DNA from: CAKOSP01 sp044432745
GTDB lineage: Bacteria; Bacillota_I; Bacilli_A; RF39; UBA660
Direction of reading: 5' to 3'
NCBI GenBank assembly: GCA_044432745.1
Contig: JAWXUH010000003.1
Location: 61,380 to 125,379 of the forward strand
Length of the DNA: 64,000 bases
The notes below the pieces were generated by a model. The model made no database searches, had not been told where the DNA came from, and saw only the letters and a list, made by a program, of their open reading frames with translations. The translations under genes and the position numbers were made by a program. This document shows positions 27,310 to 35,137 of this stretch, one piece after another; within the stretch, counting starts at the first letter, position 1; each line of letters begins with the position of its first letter.

Positions 27310-28031
27310 ATACTATCTAACCTATCCTTAGCTTGACTTAGTTCACTTTGTAAATAATTTTCTGTAAAAATAGTTTCTGGAATTTGATTTTCTTTTATTA
27401 AAAAACTTTTTATCAAATTAATTATATGTTCACCATCTACAGGGTTACGTTCCATTACCTCATTAATAGGTTCCTTACCTTTTAAATTTTTTAAATTTAT
27501 AATACAACCTGACTCTATTAATAATTTAATTACATCGTACTGATTATGTATTGCTGCTGAGTGTAAAGCAGTATCACCATCTGAACACTGCATATCTAGA
27601 TTAGCTCCAAGTAATATTAAATCTTCTACAATTTCTATATATCCATATCTAGATGCCCACATTAAAGCGGTAGATAAAAATGAACTTTGAGCGTTTACTT
27701 TTGCTCCTGCCATAGCTAATGTTGCAAATGTAATATAATAACCTTTCTTTACACTATATATAAATGCAGTTTCGCCATTTTCTCTTCTTACATCTAAATT
27801 TGCTCCAGCTAAAATAAGCTTTTCAATATCACATACTGTATTTGTATTATCTAGCTTTCTGTAAGATTTATTTGTAATTACTTCTAGTATTTTATTTCCT
27901 AAAATATCTGCTTCCTCCTCAGAAATATCAGTATTTATTCTTTTTTGATATTCAGAAATAGATTCAAAAGAAAAAACATTTCTTTTTAATATTTCATTTC
28001 TAAAATCTTCATATTTTTTTAAATCATTCAT
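27288..28031 (-). CDS. Ankyrin-repeat protein, 247 aa
   Basis: A soluble repeat protein. After an 80-residue helical N-terminus, residues 80-185 contain about four ankyrin repeats, e.g. ENGETAFIYSVKKGYYI, STALMWASRYGYIEIVEDL, DGDTALHSAAIHNQYDVI and LIESGCIINLKNLKGKEP. The C-terminus is a helical, charged tail. Ankyrin repeats mediate protein contacts. It is the third gene of the VWA-MoxR-ankyrin operon, 6 bases after the MoxR gene, and probably acts as adaptor, inhibitor or target-recognition subunit of that complex; this is inferred only from the operon. Confidence 0.85.
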   Translation of the reverse strand: MNDLKKYEDFRNEILKRNVFSFESISEYQKRINTDISEEEADILGNKILEVITNKSYRKLDNTNTVCDIEKLILAGANLDVRRENGETAFIYSVKKGYYITFATLAMAGAKVNAQSSFLSTALMWASRYGYIEIVEDLILLGANLDMQCSDGDTALHSAAIHNQYDVIKLLIESGCIINLKNLKGKEPINEVMERNPVDGEHIINLIKSFLIKENQIPETIFTENYLQSELSQAKDRLDSIKKRVRK

Positions 28032-28037
28032 ATAATG

Positions 28038-29858
28038 CTACCTTCTTTTTTTAGTTTGTTCTTTACAAACTTCATTATGATCTAATTTTAAAAATGTATA
28101 ATCATCACATGATTTATTAACAATTAATTTTTCTAATAAAGAATTCAAATCACTTGAAAGTGTATTTGAAGAGATAATAGTTTTATCTAACTTATAAACA
28201 TTATCTTTAAGCAAAGGTAAATCTAAATTAATATTATTAAACACATTTGCTGTTGTTGCAAAGTCATAATAACCAGGTATTTTTTCATTTAAGAATATAA
28301 TCATTCTACATATGTCTTCTATTATTTGAAGCGGTACTACAAAACTATTTACGTAAAATGTTAATTTTTCTTTTTGTTCAACTTTTTCTCTTGCGCAAAT
28401 TAAACTAATATCTCCATACCTACCAATTAAAAAACCATCTTCAAAACATATAGTGTTATTAACAGGTGCATTTGAAATTAATTGATTACAAATTTTTAAA
28501 GAAGCACTTTCATCATAAGATAGTGTAGATATTTCAAAAAACTCATCTTTGAATATGTCTGTTATATTTATACCTCTTTTTATGTAAGCAGTTTCTTCAG
28601 GAAAAGTTCTTAAAAAAGAACTTTCTGATATAACTTCTTCTACTAAATCATTATTGATTTGGAAACAATCAGGTTTATTGTTTAAATCATTGTGTGCAGT
28701 TTCAATTCTTTTGAATTTTTCTTCATATTCTTCTATTAAAGAAGTAGCGTCTTCTATTAATGATGTTGCCTCTTCCATTAGTTCGTTATATTTAATTTCT
28801 GATAATTCTAAATTTTTATGTTCATTTTTAAATATAGTTTTTGATATTAACTGCATTAGATCCAATTCATTTTTTTCTTCTTTATTCTTCATCTCTAATA
28901 TTAAATCTTTTAAACCTTGATCATTATTCTTACTATTTTTTTCAAGCATAGATTCAAAAGTATGTATATCATCTCTATCTTTAAACATATTTTCAATAAT
29001 AGTTCTGTAAACTATATATTGCGGTGCATTAGCATGCTGAACTAATGAATTTGCATCTTCTATTGCTATAAGCATTTCCGAGCATGATGGCAATCTGTTA
29101 TATATTTCTTTTGAATCGTATGCATTATTATACATTAACGAAACTAGGTTTAATATACCTTTGTCAACCTTTTGAGTTTGAGTTCTATTGGTAATTAATT
29201 TTTCTTCTGCTACCGAATAAAAAATTTCAGGCAACATATAATCTAGTCTTATAATTCTAATTCTTCTACTTAGAGGACCCGATAAAGTTTCTCTAACATC
29301 ATTTTTACATAGTATAACTTGAAGATTGTTTTTATATTCATTTTTTACTTCAATATCCCCATGCTGAGTACTATTTATTTTACCTGATTGTAAAAATTGA
29401 AGTAAAAAAGCATCAGTTTCTTCTCTTGCCTTATCATATTCATCAATAAATAAAATTACCTTCTTACCACTATTAACATAATTAATAGCTTGAATTAATT
29501 TTCCAGGTATATTTACATTATCTGCATCTCCTCTTATAGCTGCCGATATATTTATGTCTTCAAATAATTCACTCTTACCGGTAGTAGCATCACACTGGTA
29601 ATCAACAAATTCTACTTCTTCAGACCATAACTCTTTTACAATTTTAGTGTAAACTTTTGCATATTCAGTTTTACCTGCTCCAGGGGGTCCCTCTAAACAA
29701 ACAGCGTAAATATCCTGAGCTACACTATTTTTTGTATTATTAAAATTTAGTAATGCTGTAAATGTATTATATTGTAATTCCTCCGTAGCAGTATAACCAA
29801 ATTTTTTCATATGATTATTTATTTCTTCTATACTTAAACTTTTTTTATCTTTATCCAT
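28038..29858 (-). CDS. MoxR-like AAA+ ATPase
   Basis: A 606-residue protein with an N-terminal AAA+ module: Walker A LEGPPGAGKTEY (GPPGAGKT at residues 57-64), Walker B VILFIDEYDKA (about 134-144), sensor 1 region LQVILCKND (about 180-188) and the arginine-finger part LSGPLSRRIRIIRLD. Such ATPases of the MoxR/AAA_5 group act as chaperones that remodel a VWA-containing partner, which is encoded directly upstream. Residues 300-400 are a long charged helical region with a repeated EEATSLIEDATSLIEEYEE coiled coil. The C-terminal 200 residues are unrecognised. AAAGGAG precedes the ATG. The 93-base gap to the VWA gene contains an inverted repeat. Confidence 0.87.
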   Translation of the reverse strand: MDKDKKSLSIEEINNHMKKFGYTATEELQYNTFTALLNFNNTKNSVAQDIYAVCLEGPPGAGKTEYAKVYTKIVKELWSEEVEFVDYQCDATTGKSELFEDINISAAIRGDADNVNIPGKLIQAINYVNSGKKVILFIDEYDKAREETDAFLLQFLQSGKINSTQHGDIEVKNEYKNNLQVILCKNDVRETLSGPLSRRIRIIRLDYMLPEIFYSVAEEKLITNRTQTQKVDKGILNLVSLMYNNAYDSKEIYNRLPSCSEMLIAIEDANSLVQHANAPQYIVYRTIIENMFKDRDDIHTFESMLEKNSKNNDQGLKDLILEMKNKEEKNELDLMQLISKTIFKNEHKNLELSEIKYNELMEEATSLIEDATSLIEEYEEKFKRIETAHNDLNNKPDCFQINNDLVEEVISESSFLRTFPEETAYIKRGINITDIFKDEFFEISTLSYDESASLKICNQLISNAPVNNTICFEDGFLIGRYGDISLICAREKVEQKEKLTFYVNSFVVPLQIIEDICRMIIFLNEKIPGYYDFATTANVFNNINLDLPLLKDNVYKLDKTIISSNTLSSDLNSLLEKLIVNKSCDDYTFLKLDHNEVCKEQTKKRR

Positions 29859-29894
29859 TATATGAATCTCCTTTATATTTTTTTCTAAATAACG

Positions 29895-29909
29895 TTTAGT
29901 AACACTAAA
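29895..29909. promoter_or_regulatory. Inverted repeat between VWA and MoxR genes
   Basis: TTTAGT-AAC-ACTAAA, a 6-base perfect dyad 37 bases before the MoxR start codon. Without a T-run on the minus strand it is more likely a protein-binding site than a terminator. Confidence 0.35.
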
Positions 29910-29951
29910 TGTATAATCCCTTTTTATGATAATGTTCCGTTTTTACAGAGG

Positions 29952-31706
29952 CTATCTTGTTTTTTCTTCTCTATCTGAACTTAAATAACACAGGGTTTCA
30001 AATCTGTATTCACTTATTTTGATTAACCCCGGAATTAAATCTTTTATGTTTTGGACAGGATATAAAAAACCATTAAAATTAAAAACTTCGTAACCTCTTA
30101 TATTTTTTTCAAAACAAAACCAATAAACATTACATGCCTTTGATAAATTTATAACATTATGTAAGGGATCAAAATCTGAAAAAACAACGCATTTTTCAGC
30201 TTGTTTTTTAATAAGGTAATTATCTAAATTACGATTAATAGTATTGTATTTCATTTTGTTTGTTTTTACACCAAAACTGTACATACCACCCATTTGTTCT
30301 AGCAAACTAGCAAGTTCTGCTACACTTAAATTTTTGTCTATACAATCAATTTGATAATTCACTTTTTCATTAAAACCTATCAAAACTTTAACGTTTTTTT
30401 TAATTAATTCAATAACTATAGTAGAAAGTAAGTTTGTATATTCAGACATACTTCCAGATAAATCAAAATAAAAAGATAGAGGAATATTTTCTTGTTGTCC
30501 ATCATCATATTTATAACCATATTTATCACTTAGCACTTTTGTTATCTCGCTTGTTTGCAAATGTTTAACAACTTCTTTAGTATCCCATTTATAAAAACCT
30601 TGTTGTTTTTGAAGTGAATTTGATCTAACATTCAAATCTATATTTTTATTTGTAAAACGTTGATTTAAAAATTTCAAAATTAATGTTTTTATAACTGTAT
30701 CTGGTATATCATTGTGAGAATCTGTATCTATTGCATACCCCTTGTTTTTACTTCTACTTTCAAAAGAAGGAATTTCCTTCAGCTTATTAAGTAAATCATG
30801 ATTAATATTATCAAAATCTTTTTCATCTTCTTCACTATCTAAAGGCTTTTCTTTTTCAGAATTTAATTTTTCTTTTATTAATTTTTGTTTTAACTCACCA
30901 ACCAGATTATCAACTAGATTTTGTTTATCATCTTCAAAATCAAAATTTTCTAACATGTCTTTTATTTTTTCAAGTTTTTCTTTACTGTCAATTAAATCTT
31001 GAGTTTCATTTCCTATGGATTCTTCTTTAAGAATATCCCCTTCTCCTTCAAGATTATTTTCTTTTGATTCTATTTTTTCAATGCTATCTGTTTTGTCAAC
31101 TTCATCTAATTGTTTATCTAAATTATCTTGATTAATATCACTTTTATCTATAAAATTATCTTTTGATTTTTTTTCTGTTAGTTCTGATGAATCATTTAAA
31201 GGATTTTTTTCAGTTGTATTTTGCATATTTTCTTGCACGTTAACATTTTCTAAAATATTTTTATTATTTGTTTCTTTATCCAAATTTTCTTCAGTATTTG
31301 GTGTACTTGTTTTAGTTAATGATTCATTACTCTCTATCAACTCATTATTTTCTTCTAAATTTTCTAGTTGACATTTTTCTAAATTATCCACCACATTTGA
31401 ATCTATTTTATCTTGAGAAACGATACTATCCTGTATACTTTCTGTTTCTAAATTCAAGTCATTTTCTTCATTTAACCTTGATTGATCTTCTTGAACACTT
31501 TTACTTTCATCCATCGTAGTTAAATTTTCTTTATTATCGCACTCATCCTCATATAAGAAATCTTCTTTTTCATTGCCTGAAGTTTCTTCTTCTGTATTTG
31601 GTAAATCTAATATAATTTCTTCTGGATTTGCAGTAATTTCATTTTTATTTTGAATAGAAATATCGTCCGAAACAAAATAATTTCTAATTATTTTCCAAAC
31701 TTTCAT
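29952..31706 (-). CDS. VWA-domain protein with long acidic N-terminal region
   Basis: A 584-residue protein. Residues 30-300 are low-complexity and very acidic (many E, D, N, Q, S; stretches such as ENLEENNELIESNESL), predicted disordered or coiled. Residues 310-400 are a short folded region with KNIDLNVRSNSLQKQQGFYKW. Residues 400-575 are a von Willebrand factor A domain with the MIDAS motif FYFDLSGSMSEY (D-x-S-G-S, about residues 408-414) and a later VVFSDFDPLHNV. VWA partners of MoxR ATPases bind metal and a client protein. AGGAGG precedes the ATG. It is the first gene of the operon VWA-MoxR-ankyrin and is divergent from the LRR genes. Confidence 0.87.
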   Translation of the reverse strand: MKVWKIIRNYFVSDDISIQNKNEITANPEEIILDLPNTEEETSGNEKEDFLYEDECDNKENLTTMDESKSVQEDQSRLNEENDLNLETESIQDSIVSQDKIDSNVVDNLEKCQLENLEENNELIESNESLTKTSTPNTEENLDKETNNKNILENVNVQENMQNTTEKNPLNDSSELTEKKSKDNFIDKSDINQDNLDKQLDEVDKTDSIEKIESKENNLEGEGDILKEESIGNETQDLIDSKEKLEKIKDMLENFDFEDDKQNLVDNLVGELKQKLIKEKLNSEKEKPLDSEEDEKDFDNINHDLLNKLKEIPSFESRSKNKGYAIDTDSHNDIPDTVIKTLILKFLNQRFTNKNIDLNVRSNSLQKQQGFYKWDTKEVVKHLQTSEITKVLSDKYGYKYDDGQQENIPLSFYFDLSGSMSEYTNLLSTIVIELIKKNVKVLIGFNEKVNYQIDCIDKNLSVAELASLLEQMGGMYSFGVKTNKMKYNTINRNLDNYLIKKQAEKCVVFSDFDPLHNVINLSKACNVYWFCFEKNIRGYEVFNFNGFLYPVQNIKDLIPGLIKISEYRFETLCYLSSDREEKTR

Positions 31707-31762
31707 TAGACCTCCTTATTGGTAAAATATGATAACACAATAAATTATCAATAACAAGTTTA

Positions 31763-31791
31763 TTGATTTAAAAATAAAAGGGTGCTATTAT
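31763..31791 (+). promoter_or_regulatory. Predicted promoter of the LRR gene pair
   Basis: TTGATT (31763-31768) and TATTAT (31786-31791) with a 17-base spacer, 31 bases before the start codon at 31823, in the 116-base divergent region. Confidence 0.45.
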
Positions 31792-31822
31792 ATACGACAA
31801 AAAGGAAAGGAATCTTAATATA

Positions 31823-34800
31823 ATGACTAATGATAATAATAATGATAAGTTTATTCTACCAGAAAATACTTTAGTTATTGAAGATTACCAATTTCATAAA
31901 AATACTAAAATTAAAAAAATTATTCTACCTGAAAAATTAACTAAAATAGGAAACAATGCCTTCGAAGGGTGCGTTAATTTAGAAGAAATTATAATTCCAA
32001 GTAATGTAACTGAAATAGGATCTCAAGTATTTAAAGATTGTAAAAGATTAAAAAAAGTTTTAATATATTCTCCTTTTATTACAAAAGAATCTAATGAAGA
32101 AAATAATTATGTAAATAATTCTTTACCTATAGAAATGTTTAAAGGTTGTAATTCTCTTGAAGAAGTCACTTTACCAAGTAATATAACTACTTTATTAGAA
32201 GGTAGTTTTGAATCTTGTTATAAACTTAAAAATATTCCTAGAAATATTATAACTTTTAATAAAAATGTTTTTAGAAATTGTAAATCATTGACAGAAGTAC
32301 ATCTTAATAAAGATACCACTTACCTACCAGAAAGTACTTTTCAAGGTTGCATAAGATTAAGCAGTGTACATGGAACAAAAGTTAACATTGGAAAAAAATG
32401 TTTTAAAAGTTGTATAAGTTTAAAACATATTCCACAGTGTATTAATTCATACGCAGAACAATCTTTTGAAAACTGTCACTCACTACTTGAAGCTAGAAAT
32501 ATTCAAAACATTATACCAAGAGCAACTTTTAGAAGTTGTAAATCTCTAAAAAATTTTATTGGAGATAATGCAGTTAATCAAATAGATAATGGAGCATTTG
32601 AAAATTGCGAAAATCTTGAGCAATTTAATATGTCAAGTACAGGGTCTACAATAAATGCTAATATTTTTAAGAATTGTAAAAATTTAAATAAAATTATTTT
32701 ACCTTTTTATGTAATAGAAATAGATAAATGTGCTTTTTATGGATGTGAAAAATTAATAGATTTCACGTTACCAGATAGTGTAAATAAAGTAGGAAATTTT
32801 GCATTTTGTAAGTGCAACTCTATAACAGATATAACGATACCAATGTCTACACAATATATCTTGCCTGGAGCATTTTCTTATATGAATTCTCTATCTAGAA
32901 TACACGTTGATCCTTTAAATAAAATATATCATAGTATAAATGAAAAATGTCTTATCAACGAAAATACACAAAGTATAATTCAGTATGCTAGCGGTAATGA
33001 AGAAAGTATTTTTTCAATAAGAGAATATACATTATCAAATTATAATGGAAGCCCGTTGATTAATCCAATTAAAAACATTGAAGAATATGCTTTTGCTGGT
33101 GCTAGTTTTTTAAAGGAATTAATATTAGATACAGGTATTTCATATATAGAGAGTTCTGCTTTTAACGATACTGAAAAATTAAAAACTTTAATTATAGAGC
33201 ATTTGGATATTTATAGTGCACTTTCTTTTAAGATGTTAAAAAACAAATTTGAAGTACATAATGTTAATTTACCCTTTGAAGAAGTTATATTAAAAGGTGA
33301 TTTTTCTATCATATCTTCTAATAGTTTTGATTCTTTTAAAAATATTAAATATTTAACTATACCTAATTCTAAAAACTTAGTTATAAACAAGTTTACATTT
33401 TCAGAATGTAAATTATTAGAAAAAGTTGCTATACCATATGATATTAAAAATCTATATAATAATACTTTTTTTGAAGATACTACTTTAGAATTTAGTAGTA
33501 ATATCAAGTGTAAGAGTAAATATTTTAGTGGACTATATACAGTAGAAAATCAAAAAGTATATGTATTACAAGATTACTGTTTAATAGAAGATGATAACAT
33601 GCTACTTAAAATAAATTTAAATGATATAAAAGATTACTTTAAGAATCATGAAAGAATAATTAATAATCCTGCTTTATATATTAAATACATTAGAATATTA
33701 AATGATATGAATAAGAACGTAAACTACTTAAGAAATGGAATATATATAGAGTTATTCAAAGATGAGATTAATTCACTAGTAAAATCAAATATAAACAAAG
33801 AAGAACAAAGTTTTGAAATATTAGAATTGTTATTAAAAGATATTAATCAAATGGATGAATACAATTTAAAAATTAACACTGATATACTAGAAAATGATTA
33901 TGAATTATTGTTGATAAAATTTATTAAATCTTATGATACAAATATGCACAGAATGATTATGCAAAGTGGTATATTTGAAAATAAATATACAACAGTTGAA
34001 AATTTAAAAGATTTATTAAAATTAGCCGAAGTATTAGGAGCATTTGACAATGAACCTATTACTAGACAAAGAGCTACTACGTTTATTAGTGATAATATAT
34101 TAGTAGATAAAAAACAAAACGTAATAAATAAACATAGAATTGTAGGAGATAACATTCATAGAAAGTTTAATGAAATTATACCTACTAGTGAAATTAACAA
34201 AGAATTTGTGAATTTCTTTATGTCCAATTATGAAGAATTATATAATGAAGAACAAATTAATACTGGTATAATATCTAGAATTCATAACAATTTTGAAGAT
34301 ATAGCTAAAAGTAATACATCCAATAGAGGCTATCAAAGAAAACTATTAGTTACATTAAAAAAATGTATACATTATTTAACTTTACACAAATTTAACAATG
34401 TTACACCTCAAACAGAAAATTTATCATTGATTTTAGGAACATGGTACACAGCAGATGAATCATTTCAACAAGCATTAGTAATATTAGATGAATCTAATAA
34501 AGCTCCTAGAAATATTTTTAGCAAATACTATATAGACGATGATAACAATAAAACATATGACGTTAGTGGAAACGATGATTTATGCGAAGAATATAACGGG
34601 TCATTTACATACCAGTGGTTACCAAAACAAGATTATTTGAACTTTGTATTAGGAAAATATTGTGACTGCTGCGCTCATATTGAAGGAGCTGGAAATGGAA
34701 TAATGACAGCTAGTATGATAAGTGAGAATCATCAAAATCTTGTTATAAAGAATAATTTAGGAGAGATTATATCTAAATCCACTATATATGTTAATACAGA

Positions 34801-35137
34801 TAAAAACTATGCAGTTTTTAATAATTTAGAAACTAATGCAAATTACAACAATACTTCTGATTTAGAATTAATATATGAAACTTTCATGAGAGGAGCAATT
34901 GATTTTTTAAAACAGTTTAATAAGAATAATAATGATAATAAAATTGACATTATAACAATAGGAACAAAAAGAAATTCTATCGAAAGTATATTGGAAGAAA
35001 AAAATGTACTACACCCTATTGATGAATTATTAGAAATTCCTAGTTTTACAAATTGGAATAAAAATAATGCATATTCGTATAATGGTGATGCACTAAACGA
35101 ACAAAGAAGAGTATTAAGAAGAAAGGATCTTAAATGA
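31823..35137 (+). CDS. Giant LRR protein with conserved C-terminal CxCCAH domain (paralogue 1)
   Basis: An 1104-residue protein without signal peptide or membrane segment. Residues 10-560 are BspA/TpLRR-type leucine-rich repeats with the recurring frame F-x-x-C-x-x-L-x-x-I-x-I-P (for example AFEGCVNLEEIIIPSNV, AFYGCEKLIDFTLPDSV). Residues 590-890 are helical and unassigned. The C-terminal part (about 925-1090) is a conserved domain shared with the next gene: WLPKQDYLNFVLGKYCDCCAHIEGAG in broken form, with C947, C949, C950, H952 and E954, then HQNLVIKN, IISKSTIYVN, YAVFNNLE and IDIITIGTKRN. The Cys/His cluster suggests metal binding or catalysis. Many BspA proteins are secreted; this one looks cytoplasmic. 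AAAGGAAAGGA precedes the start. Confidence 0.85.
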   Translation: MTNDNNNDKFILPENTLVIEDYQFHKNTKIKKIILPEKLTKIGNNAFEGCVNLEEIIIPSNVTEIGSQVFKDCKRLKKVLIYSPFITKESNEENNYVNNSLPIEMFKGCNSLEEVTLPSNITTLLEGSFESCYKLKNIPRNIITFNKNVFRNCKSLTEVHLNKDTTYLPESTFQGCIRLSSVHGTKVNIGKKCFKSCISLKHIPQCINSYAEQSFENCHSLLEARNIQNIIPRATFRSCKSLKNFIGDNAVNQIDNGAFENCENLEQFNMSSTGSTINANIFKNCKNLNKIILPFYVIEIDKCAFYGCEKLIDFTLPDSVNKVGNFAFCKCNSITDITIPMSTQYILPGAFSYMNSLSRIHVDPLNKIYHSINEKCLINENTQSIIQYASGNEESIFSIREYTLSNYNGSPLINPIKNIEEYAFAGASFLKELILDTGISYIESSAFNDTEKLKTLIIEHLDIYSALSFKMLKNKFEVHNVNLPFEEVILKGDFSIISSNSFDSFKNIKYLTIPNSKNLVINKFTFSECKLLEKVAIPYDIKNLYNNTFFEDTTLEFSSNIKCKSKYFSGLYTVENQKVYVLQDYCLIEDDNMLLKINLNDIKDYFKNHERIINNPALYIKYIRILNDMNKNVNYLRNGIYIELFKDEINSLVKSNINKEEQSFEILELLLKDINQMDEYNLKINTDILENDYELLLIKFIKSYDTNMHRMIMQSGIFENKYTTVENLKDLLKLAEVLGAFDNEPITRQRATTFISDNILVDKKQNVINKHRIVGDNIHRKFNEIIPTSEINKEFVNFFMSNYEELYNEEQINTGIISRIHNNFEDIAKSNTSNRGYQRKLLVTLKKCIHYLTLHKFNNVTPQTENLSLILGTWYTADESFQQALVILDESNKAPRNIFSKYYIDDDNNKTYDVSGNDDLCEEYNGSFTYQWLPKQDYLNFVLGKYCDCCAHIEGAGNGIMTASMISENHQNLVIKNNLGEIISKSTIYVNTDKNYAVFNNLETNANYNNTSDLELIYETFMRGAIDFLKQFNKNNNDNKIDIITIGTKRNSIESILEEKNVLHPIDELLEIPSFTNWNKNNAYSYNGDALNEQRRVLRRKDLK

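Noticed and set aside
28730..28790. Short repeated stretch in the MoxR gene (EEATSLIEDATSLIEEYEE)
   Set aside because: It is a coding repeat forming a coiled coil, in multiples of three bases, not a CRISPR or mobile repeat.
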